The notes under the pieces: generated by a model | Database searches by the model: none | What the model saw: the letters and a program-made list of their open reading frames with translations, nothing else | What the model was told of the DNA's origin: nothing | Shown here: in pieces, positions 1-5,278 of the stretch | Layout of the letters: every line of letters begins with the position of its first letter | Numbering within the stretch: the stretch's first letter is position 1 | Program-made: the position numbers and the translations under genes | Assembly (NCBI GenBank): GCA_934567115.1 | Contig: CAKTJA010000050.1 | Span: 1-8,724 of the forward strand | Origin: an uncultured Oscillospiraceae bacterium | GTDB taxonomy: Bacteria; Bacillota; Clostridia; Oscillospirales; Oscillospiraceae | Reading direction: 5' to 3' | DNA length: 8,724 bases

Positions 1-428
1 AGGCGGGCGAACGGGGACAGCTCAACTTTATCGGCAATATCGAGGCGAACACCGCGCTTGCCGGCGGCTGCGACGTGATCGTCGCCGACGGCTACAGCGG
101 GAACATCATGCTCAAGAGCATCGAGGGCGCGGCAAAGCTGATGAGCGGCGAGCTGAAGAAGATGATGAAGAGGAACGCGAAGTCCAAGCTTGCCTATCTT
201 CTGCTTCGGGACGGCTTCTCGGAGTTTAAAAAGCTGCTCGACCCGAACGAGGTCGGCGGGACGGCGCTGCTGGGGATCTCAAAGCCGGTGATCAAGGCGC
301 ACGGCTCGTCGAACGCCGAGGCGTTCTGCAACGCGGTGCGCCAGACGATGGCGGTCGCGCAGAGCGGCATTATCGACCGGATCGCCGCCGATCTGGAAAA
401 GACCGCGTCCGAGCCGAAAAAGGAATGA
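1..428 (+). CDS. plsX: Phosphate acyltransferase PlsX, C-terminal part (5' end outside window)
   Basis: PlsX converts acyl-ACP plus phosphate into acyl-phosphate, the acyl donor for PlsY in the first step of bacterial phospholipid synthesis; it is a peripheral membrane enzyme. The reading frame is open from base 3 and gives 141 residues up to the TGA at 426-428, so a little under half of a usual 330-350 residue PlsX is visible. Recognisable family stretches are NFIGNIEA near the left edge, [19 protein letters not shown] across bases 72-128, and the C-terminal [18 protein letters not shown] followed by a helix containing NAVRQ. A GTG at base 75 could be taken as a start, but the conserved PlsX sequence continues upstream of it, so the gene is truncated only by the window edge. 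acpP follows, supplying the carrier protein whose acyl form PlsX uses. Identification is by motif recognition and gene order. Confidence 0.95.
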   Translation, partial: AGERGQLNFIGNIEANTALAGGCDVIVADGYSGNIMLKSIEGAAKLMSGELKKMMKRNAKSKLAYLLLRDGFSEFKKLLDPNEVGGTALLGISKPVIKAHGSSNAEAFCNAVRQTMAVAQSGIIDRIAADLEKTASEPKKE

Positions 429-446
429 CTTTTTCAGAAAAGACTA

Positions 447-475
447 TTGACAGTCCGTGTAGATTGCCGTATCAT
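447..475 (+). promoter_or_regulatory. Near-consensus sigma-70/sigma-A promoter for acpP
   Basis: TTGACA at 447-452 is a perfect -35 box, followed by a 17-base spacer and TATCAT at 470-475, which matches the -10 consensus at five of six positions. It lies in an AT-rich island straight after the plsX stop codon. Transcription should begin near base 482, giving a leader of about 24 bases. acpP can therefore be transcribed independently of plsX, which makes sense because ACP is needed in large amounts. Confidence 0.85.
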
Positions 476-493
476 TTTGGCAAACGTTTCCTT

Positions 494-500
494 GAGGAGG
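494..500 (+). promoter_or_regulatory. Strong ribosome binding site that fixes the acpP start
   Basis: GAGGAGG is a near-perfect anti-16S match. It sits 5 bases before the ATG at 506 and 11 bases before a second in-frame ATG at 512. It rules out the ATG at 425, which overlaps the plsX stop codon and would transcriptionally precede the promoter at 447-475. Confidence 0.8.
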
Positions 501-505
501 AATGG

Positions 506-757
506 ATGACAATGAGTTCTGAAGAGATTTTCAAGACAATGCAGGATCTGATCGCGGAGCAGTTTGCCGTCGGTGCGGACGACGTCACGATGTCAAGCTC
601 GTTCGAGGACGATCTCGGCGCCGATTCCGTCGATCTGGTCGAGCTGGTCATGGCGATGGAAGAGGAATTCGACGTTGACGAGATCCCGGAGGAGGACCTG
701 CTTACGCTTAAAACCGTGGGCGACTGCGTGCGCTACCTGAGCGCGAAGCTGAACTGA
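506..757 (+). CDS. acpP: Acyl carrier protein
   Basis: Small acidic carrier that shuttles growing acyl chains as thioesters on a 4'-phosphopantetheine arm during fatty-acid and phospholipid synthesis. The 83-residue product contains the diagnostic [19 protein letters not shown] segment; Ser41 of DSVD is the expected attachment site for the prosthetic group, placed by AcpS. Helix I (about residues 6-20), acidic helix II (41-55) and the C-terminal helix (from about 72) follow the usual four-helix plan. The loop after helix II reads FDVDEIP, one residue longer than the FDTEIP of E. coli ACP. The start is set at 506 because of the GAGGAGG Shine-Dalgarno; an equally plausible start at 512 would remove only Met-Thr. 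The gene has its own promoter just upstream and is probably cotranscribed with rnc 48 bases downstream. Confidence 0.96.
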   Translation: MTMSSEEIFKTMQDLIAEQFAVGADDVTMSSSFEDDLGADSVDLVELVMAMEEEFDVDEIPEEDLLTLKTVGDCVRYLSAKLN

Positions 758-762
758 GAACG

Positions 763-800
763 CCGCCCGTCCCGCGCGGGACGGAAGGAAAGGAGGGCGG
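763..800 (+). promoter_or_regulatory. Inverted repeats between acpP and rnc, possible leader hairpin over the rnc ribosome binding site
   Basis: A perfect 16-base palindrome (CGTCCCGCGCGGGACG, 768-783) lies 11 bases after the acpP stop codon. Around it, CCGCCC at 763-768 can pair with GGGCGG at 795-800, which overlaps the 3' end of the rnc Shine-Dalgarno (791-796). There is no T-run, so this is not a standard terminator. A role in mRNA processing or in restraining rnc translation is inference; in a GC-rich genome some pairing is expected by chance. Confidence 0.4.
791..796 (+). promoter_or_regulatory. Ribosome binding site supporting a TTG start for rnc
   Basis: AGGAGG lies 9 bases upstream of the TTG at 806. 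No in-frame ATG or GTG lies nearby upstream that keeps a sensible N-terminus, so this site decides in favour of the TTG. Confidence 0.75.
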
Positions 801-805
801 GGGCC

Positions 806-1483
806 TTGCACGAACTGGAAAAAAGACTGGGCTACCGCTTTCGCAACGGGGGGCTGCTGGAGGAGGCGCTGCGTCACAGCTCCTATGCCAACGAGCATCG
901 CGGCAGCGCCGCCGCGAGCAACGAAAGGCTTGAGTTTCTGGGTGACAGCGTGCTCGGCTTCGTCACGGCGGAGTTTCTTTTTGCGCGCCATCCGGACTCG
1001 CCGGAGGGTGAGCTGACGCGCATCCGCGCGGCGCTCGTGTGCGAGCAGAGTCTGCATGAGGTCGCACAGAGTCTGGAGCTGGGGCGTTTCCTTCGGCTCG
1101 GCAACGGCGAGGAGAGCTGCGGCGGGCGTACAAGGCCGTCCATTCTCGCGGACGCGGTCGAGGCGGTGTTTGCCGCCGTGTACCTTGACGGCGGATTTGC
1201 CGCCGCAAGCGATCTGATCCATCGCGTGCTGCTGGAAAAGGAACGGGAGGAGACCGTGGAGGAGCGCCGGCGCGACTATAAGACGACGCTGCAGGAGCTT
1301 GTCCAGCGGGAGCCGAATCACGCGCTGGCTTACCGCATGGTGGGCGAGTCCGGTCCCGACCACGAGAAATGCTTTGCCTTCGAGGTGCTGCTTGACGGAA
1401 AGGTCGTCGGCCGCGGCGAGGGGCGCAGCAAAAAGGAAGCCGAGCAGATGGCCGCGCGCGCGGCGCTGGAGCGGTCGGTATAA
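806..1483 (+). CDS. rnc: Ribonuclease III
   Basis: Endonuclease that cleaves double-stranded RNA, including the stems of the rRNA precursor, as a homodimer with Mg2+. The product has 225 residues, a usual length. The N-terminal nuclease domain (about 1-148) carries the signature NERLEFLGDSVL. By alignment with E. coli RNase III the metal ligands and catalytic residues are E40, E43, D47, E67, D116 and E119, all present. The double-stranded RNA-binding domain (about 157-225) shows DYKTTLQELVQ at its first helix and GEGRSKKEAEQMAARAAL at the last. The TTG start gives MHELEKRLGYRF, matching the family N-terminus (RKLGYTF in E. coli). The gene follows acpP as in many Bacillota, but smc and ftsY, which commonly come next, are absent; a terminator follows instead. 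A hairpin overlapping its ribosome binding site may regulate it. Confidence 0.97.
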   Translation: MHELEKRLGYRFRNGGLLEEALRHSSYANEHRGSAAASNERLEFLGDSVLGFVTAEFLFARHPDSPEGELTRIRAALVCEQSLHEVAQSLELGRFLRLGNGEESCGGRTRPSILADAVEAVFAAVYLDGGFAAASDLIHRVLLEKEREETVEERRRDYKTTLQELVQREPNHALAYRMVGESGPDHEKCFAFEVLLDGKVVGRGEGRSKKEAEQMAARAALERSV

Positions 1484-1494
1484 TGAGAAACGGG

Positions 1495-1527
1495 AAAGCT
1501 GTCGGGCACAGGGTCCGGCAGCTTTTT
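1495..1527 (+). terminator. Intrinsic terminator after rnc
   Basis: An 11-base-pair stem joins 1495-1505 (AAAGCTGTCGG) to 1515-1525 (CCGGCAGCTTT) with one T-G wobble and a 9-base loop. The stem runs straight into TTTTT at 1523-1527. It begins 11 bases after the rnc stop codon and closes the acpP-rnc unit. Confidence 0.85.
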
Positions 1528-1574
1528 GGTTCGCGCCGCCGGCGGAATTATGACTGGAATTTTTGATCGCCGTG

Positions 1575-1583
1575 TGCTATACT
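1575..1583 (+). promoter_or_regulatory. Extended -10 promoter for uppP-ftsK
   Basis: TGCTATACT-type extended -10: a TG dinucleotide (1575-1576), one base, then TATACT at 1578-1583, five of six matches to consensus. The -35 region at the right distance (1555-1560, TGGAAT) is weak, as is common with extended -10 promoters. The stretch is AT-rich compared with the flanking genes, and transcription should begin near base 1590, leaving a leader of about 35 bases. Confidence 0.65.
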
Positions 1584-1606
1584 TATTTTTATATCCTGCT
1601 GTTTTC

Positions 1607-1614
1607 AAAAGGAG
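1607..1614 (+). promoter_or_regulatory. Ribosome binding site that fixes the uppP start
   Basis: AAAAGGAG lies 10 bases before the ATG at 1625. It selects this start over an in-frame GTG at 1526, which lies inside the preceding terminator and upstream of the promoter. Confidence 0.75.
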
Positions 1615-1624
1615 CGTGAGCGTT

Positions 1625-2455
1625 ATGACATGGCTTTCCGCCGTTTTGCTTGGCCTTGTGCAGGGGGTCGCGGAGTTTCTGCCGATCTCCTCTTCGGGCC
1701 ATCTGGCCATTGCCGAGCATATATTGAACCTTCAGGGAGCGTCGGACGTACCGGAATTTTACGATGTGCTGCTGCACCTCGGAACGCTTGCGGCGGTGTT
1801 TGCCGCCTACTGGGGCGAGATCCGCGACATGATCGTTGAGTTTTTCGCCGGCGTCCGCGACCTGTGCCGCCACACGACGCCGAGCGTAACGCCCCCGGCG
1901 CGGCGCATGGTGCTGCTTGTGATCGTGGCTACGCTCCCGCTTTTTGCGATGGTCCCGTTCCGCCGCTTTTTCAGCGGACTGGGAGACAATATGTATTTTA
2001 TCGGCGGCGCGCTGATCTTTACGGGCCTCCTGCTTTTCATGAGCGACCGGGTGCCGCGCGGCCGCAAGACGGAGAAGTCGGCGAGGCTGACCGACGCGCT
2101 GTTCGTCGGTCTGGGTCAGGCGGTTGCGCTGTGTCCGGGGGTCTCGCGCTCCGGAATGACCATCACCTGCGGCTGCTTTAGCGGTTTTGAGCGGCGCTTT
2201 GCCGTGCGGTTTTCCTTCATCATGTCCATCCCGGCGATCCTCGGCGCAAATGTCCTCAGCCTGAAGGACGCGCTGGACGCGGGGGTGGACCCGAACGCCG
2301 TGCCGATGTACCTTGTCGGCGTGGCGGTCGCGGCGGCGACCGGATATGCCTGCATTCGGCTTTTGAAGCTGGTCGCCGACCGGGGCAGGTTCGGCGCGTT
2401 TGCGTACTACTGCTGGGCCGTCGGCGCGCTGGTGCTTATTTTTACGATCGTATAA
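1625..2455 (+). CDS. uppP: Undecaprenyl-diphosphatase (bacitracin resistance protein family)
   Basis: Integral membrane phosphatase that removes one phosphate from undecaprenyl diphosphate, regenerating the lipid carrier for peptidoglycan and other envelope polymers; extra copies give bacitracin tolerance. The 276-residue product is close to the 273 residues of E. coli UppP. Family motifs are clear: Q13-x3-E17 (the (E/Q)xxxE motif) within VQGVAEFLPISSSGHL, with His26 nearby, and the phosphatase-like loop CPGVSRSGMT at 170-179 with Arg175. Hydrophobic segments occur at about 51-62, 95-111, 123-140, 157-171, 198-213, 227-247 and 258-275, consistent with a polytopic protein. The start at 1625 is set by the AAAAGGAG site and by agreement with the family N-terminus. 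It has its own promoter, and only 15 bases separate it from the following translocase gene, so the two are probably cotranscribed. Confidence 0.97.
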   Translation: MTWLSAVLLGLVQGVAEFLPISSSGHLAIAEHILNLQGASDVPEFYDVLLHLGTLAAVFAAYWGEIRDMIVEFFAGVRDLCRHTTPSVTPPARRMVLLVIVATLPLFAMVPFRRFFSGLGDNMYFIGGALIFTGLLLFMSDRVPRGRKTEKSARLTDALFVGLGQAVALCPGVSRSGMTITCGCFSGFERRFAVRFSFIMSIPAILGANVLSLKDALDAGVDPNAVPMYLVGVAVAAATGYACIRLLKLVADRGRFGAFAYYCWAVGALVLIFTIV

Positions 2456-2470
2456 GGGGTTGGAGGCGCT

Positions 2471-5077
2471 ATGGCAACACAAAAGAGATCGACGTCCAAA
2501 AGAACGTCCGGCCCCGGGGGGCGGACGGGAAGAAAAAGCACGGGCCGTTCGGCTGCGCCGAAGAAAAAGCCGATCCGCCGCGAGGTCGGCGGCGCGGTCT
2601 GTCTGCTGCTTGCGCTGTGCGCCGTGGTGGGCTATTTTCAGAGCGGCGCGTTCTTCATCGACTGGCTCTCGGCGCTCTGCCGGGGACTTTTTGGCTACGG
2701 CTGCTACCTTGTCGCGCCGGTGCTGCTGCTGGCGGCCTACGTGCTGATCCTGCACCACGGCCGCCCGGTGACGCTGCGCGTTGTCAGCGCTCTGCTGCTG
2801 CCGGCGCTGCTCGGCGCGCTGGTGCATATCGTGGTCTGCACAGCGGAATTCGAATCCTCGCCCGGTATTCTTAAAACGCTCTGGCTCAGCGGCCTGTCGC
2901 TTGACAGCGGCGGCGTGGTCTCCGGTGCGCTGGCGATCGGCTTCCTTGCGGTGTTTGGCAAGGCGGCGGGCATCATCATATTTTCCGTGCTGCTGGTGAT
3001 GTTCCTGCTTTTCGCGCTGAACCTGACCGTCGGCGCGATCGTCGAGGCCGTGCGTTCACACGAGAGGGTGCCCTACGAACCGGAGGAGGAAGAGGAGGAA
3101 CGTCCCGCGCGCAGGACGAACGCGGACAGGCAGGGCGGAAGACAGCCGCGTTCGCGCATCGACATTCCGCTCGACGGGGAGAAGCCCGCCGTGCAGGAGG
3201 AGAAGAAGACGGAGAAGACCGGGGGCTTCTTTGCGCGGAAGGGAGAAAACGTCCGCACGCCGGACGAGCTTCTTGCACCGCCTCCGGCGGCGCCTGAGCC
3301 TGCTCCCGCTCCCGTGACGCCGCCCGCAGCGCCCCCTGTGCCCGAACCCGTACCGGCACCCGCACCTGCGCCGGTTCCCGCGCCCGCGCCGGCGGAGCCG
3401 CCCGCGCCCGTGCCGCAGGAGAGGCCGGTCGCCGCAGCGGCGATCAAGGCCACCGCGCCGGAGGAGGTCGCCGCAGAGGCCGAGAAGGTTGCCGACGAGA
3501 TCGAGAACGAGCTGGAGCAGGAGATCCCCGAGTACAGCTTCCCGCCGATCACGCTGCTTGACGAGGGCGGGGGAGAGAGCGCCGTCGAGGCCGGGGCCGA
3601 GCTGCGCAACAACTCCCGCCGTCTGGGCGAAACGCTGAAAAGCTTCGGCGTGGACGCTCAGGCGGGCGACGTTGTGCGCGGGCCGAGCGTTACGCGCTAT
3701 GAGTTTACGCTTGATCAGGGGGTAAAGCTTTCGAAGATCACGAACCTTGCCGACGATATCGCCCTTGCGCTGGGCGCGTCTGGCGTGCGCATCGCGCCGA
3801 TCCCGGACCGGATCTCGGTCGTCGGCGTCGAGGTGCCGAACAAGCTGGTGTCCGCCGTCCACATCCGCGATGTGCTTGAGTCGCCGGAGTTCACGCACCA
3901 TAAGTCCTCCATCGCCTTTGCCGTGGGCAAGGACATCGCGGGGAACAACATCGTGGGCAACATCGGAAAGCTGCCGCATGTGCTTATCGCGGGAACGACC
4001 GGCTCGGGCAAGTCGGTGTGCACCAATTCGCTGATCGTTTCGCTGCTCTATAAATCGACCCCGGACGAGGTGCGCTTCATCATGGTCGATCCCAAGATGG
4101 TGGAGCTTGCGCCCTACAACGGGATACCGCACCTGCTGATCCCCGTCGTCACGGACCCGAAAAAGGCGGCGGGCGCGCTGCAATGGGCGGTTTATGAGAT
4201 GATGAAGCGCTACAAGCTGTTTTCAGAGCGGAACGTCAAGGACCTTGCCGGCTACAACGCGCTTGCCGCGGCGGACGGAGAGCTGAAAAAGCTGCCGAGC
4301 GTGGTGGTGGTCATCGACGAGCTGGCCGACCTGATGCTGGTCGCGGCGAAGGAGGTCGAGGAATCCATCTGCCGCGTGGCGCAGATGGGGCGCGCCGCCG
4401 GGATGCATCTTGTTATTGCGACGCAGCGTCCGAGCGCGGACGTTATCACGGGTCTGATGAAGGCCAATATTCCGAGCCGCATCGCCTTTGCGGTGGCCTC
4501 GTCGCTGGAATCCCGCATCATTCTGGACACCACCGGCGCGGAAAAGCTGGTCGGACGCGGCGACATGCTTTATGCTCCGCTTGGCGAGGGGAAGCCCCGC
4601 CGCGTGCAGGGCTGCTTCATCTCCGCCGAGGAGATCGACCGCGTGGTCGGCTTTGTCAAGGCCAACGGCGCGGCGCAGTACGACGAGAGCGTGATCAGCA
4701 AGATCGAGGAGAATGTTGCGGAGAAGGAAAAGGGCGGGAAGGGCGCGGCCTCTCAGGCCGCTGCGGAGCCGGTCCCCGACGAGGGGGACGAGCTGCTGCC
4801 CGCCGCCATCGACGTGGTGATGGAGACCGGACAGGCGTCCGTTTCCATGCTCCAGCGGCGGCTGAAGCTCGGCTACTCGCGCGCGGCGCGCATTGTGGAC
4901 GAGATGGAAACGCGCGGCATCGTCGGCCCGTTCGAGGGCTCGAAGCCGCGTCAGCTGCTCATCACCCGCGAAAAGTGGGAGGAGATCTGCATGCGCGGCG
5001 GACTTGGCGCGATGAGCGAGGCTGCGCTTGCCGGGCAGACGGAAGAGGACGCGGCGGAGGAGGACGAGTCGATTTGA
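2471..5077 (+). CDS. ftsK: DNA translocase FtsK/SpoIIIE family
   Basis: Membrane-anchored hexameric ATPase that pumps double-stranded DNA through the division septum, clearing trapped chromosome and, in spore formers, loading the forespore. The product has 868 residues. Order: basic N-terminus (1-38); four or five transmembrane segments (about 40-57, 72-94, 101-124 and a long hydrophobic stretch 148-188); a charged linker (195-265) that becomes Pro/Ala-rich (269-317); a coiled, Glu-rich piece (330-352); alpha domain (about 375-470); then the motor. Walker A is GTTGSGKS (508-515), Walker B VVVVIDELADL (611-621, D616/E617), followed by TQRPSADVITGLMKANIPSRIAF-type conserved sequence from 651. 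The C-terminal gamma winged helix (about 773-832) contains DELLPAAIDVV and GYSRAARIVDEME and would read polar DNA sequences. GGAGG lies 4 bases before the ATG. Whether it serves division, sporulation or both cannot be told from the sequence. Confidence 0.96.
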   Translation: MATQKRSTSKRTSGPGGRTGRKSTGRSAAPKKKPIRREVGGAVCLLLALCAVVGYFQSGAFFIDWLSALCRGLFGYGCYLVAPVLLLAAYVLILHHGRPVTLRVVSALLLPALLGALVHIVVCTAEFESSPGILKTLWLSGLSLDSGGVVSGALAIGFLAVFGKAAGIIIFSVLLVMFLLFALNLTVGAIVEAVRSHERVPYEPEEEEEERPARRTNADRQGGRQPRSRIDIPLDGEKPAVQEEKKTEKTGGFFARKGENVRTPDELLAPPPAAPEPAPAPVTPPAAPPVPEPVPAPAPAPVPAPAPAEPPAPVPQERPVAAAAIKATAPEEVAAEAEKVADEIENELEQEIPEYSFPPITLLDEGGGESAVEAGAELRNNSRRLGETLKSFGVDAQAGDVVRGPSVTRYEFTLDQGVKLSKITNLADDIALALGASGVRIAPIPDRISVVGVEVPNKLVSAVHIRDVLESPEFTHHKSSIAFAVGKDIAGNNIVGNIGKLPHVLIAGTTGSGKSVCTNSLIVSLLYKSTPDEVRFIMVDPKMVELAPYNGIPHLLIPVVTDPKKAAGALQWAVYEMMKRYKLFSERNVKDLAGYNALAAADGELKKLPSVVVVIDELADLMLVAAKEVEESICRVAQMGRAAGMHLVIATQRPSADVITGLMKANIPSRIAFAVASSLESRIILDTTGAEKLVGRGDMLYAPLGEGKPRRVQGCFISAEEIDRVVGFVKANGAAQYDESVISKIEENVAEKEKGGKGAASQAAAEPVPDEGDELLPAAIDVVMETGQASVSMLQRRLKLGYSRAARIVDEMETRGIVGPFEGSKPRQLLITREKWEEICMRGGLGAMSEAALAGQTEEDAAEEDESI

Positions 5078-5080
5078 CCG

Positions 5081-5118
5081 CGCCGGACAATTGAATATGT
5101 ACGGAAGACCGTCCGGCG
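5081..5118 (+). promoter_or_regulatory. Alternative stem competing with the ftsK terminator
   Basis: CGCCGGAC at 5081-5088 is a perfect 8-base complement of GTCCGGCG at 5111-5118. The right arm is the same sequence that forms the left arm of the terminator stem (5109-5117), so the two hairpins exclude each other. The left arm starts 4 bases after the ftsK stop codon. This has the form of an antiterminator/terminator pair; function is not shown. Confidence 0.35.
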
Positions 5119-5142
5119 GAGCGTCTGCCGGGCGGCCTTTTT
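5105..5142 (+). terminator. Intrinsic terminator after ftsK
   Basis: CCGTCCGGC (5109-5117) pairs with GCCGGGCGG (5127-5135), nine pairs with one T-G wobble and a 9-base loop. After one A-C mismatch the stem can continue with AAG (5105-5107) against CTT (5137-5139). TTTTT follows at 5138-5142. It closes the uppP-ftsK unit and separates it from the next promoter. Confidence 0.8.
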
Positions 5143-5214
5143 GCGCGCTGCGGCGCATATGGTGTACGGGGGAGCGTCCGCCGATCCTTCACAATTTTTT
5201 CACAGCTTCTTAAC

Positions 5215-5244
5215 TTTACGCTCTCCTTTTTGCCGTATTATACT
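5215..5244 (+). promoter_or_regulatory. Promoter for the large activase gene
   Basis: TTTACG at 5215-5220 (four of six matches to the -35 consensus), an 18-base spacer and TATACT at 5239-5244 (five of six matches to the -10). It is preceded by an AT-rich tract (5188-5217) that could act as an UP element and that contains TTCACA twice, at 5188-5193 and 5199-5204. Expected transcription start is near 5251, leaving a leader of about 28 bases with no room for a riboswitch. Confidence 0.65.
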
Positions 5245-5278
5245 GTACTCAAAGCATTTTTCGAAAAGAGGTCGGCTC

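Noticed and set aside
425..505. Upstream ATG giving ACP a 27-residue N-terminal extension and overlapping the plsX stop as ATGA
   Set aside because: There is no properly spaced ribosome binding site before it, the extension is unlike ACP, and the promoter at 447-475 lies within it. The GAGGAGG before 506 decides the start.
502..522. Six-codon mini-frame (ATG GAT GAC AAT GAG TTC TGA) overlapping the acpP start
   Set aside because: Its ATG is only one base from the Shine-Dalgarno, too close for efficient initiation, and the in-frame acpP start at 506 is better placed.
1526..1624. GTG at 1526 as an earlier uppP start
   Set aside because: It falls in the rnc terminator and upstream of the uppP promoter, and the added residues do not match the family N-terminus.
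1589..2827. 412-codon minus-strand open frame across uppP and ftsK
   Set aside because: It spans two clearly conserved genes and their promoter, is dominated by Arg, Gln, His and Ala, and has no recognisable motif. It is an antisense shadow.
3056..4183. 375-codon minus-strand open frame, with a Gly/Arg-rich section, opposite ftsK
   Set aside because: The low-complexity Gly/Arg section is simply the reverse complement of the Pro/Ala linker; the rest lies opposite the conserved motor domain.
5188..5217. Possible Rex operator upstream of the activase gene
   Set aside because: The known Rex site is an inverted repeat of TTGTTAA with TTAACAA; here there is a direct repeat of TTCACA and only one TTAAC-like half, so the match is not adequate.
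5078..5278. Small gene or RNA in the 201-base gap between ftsK and the activase gene
   Set aside because: Apart from the terminator, the competing stem and the promoter I see no ribosome-bound small frame or structured RNA family. The short frame at 5028-5213 only continues an off-frame shadow of ftsK.
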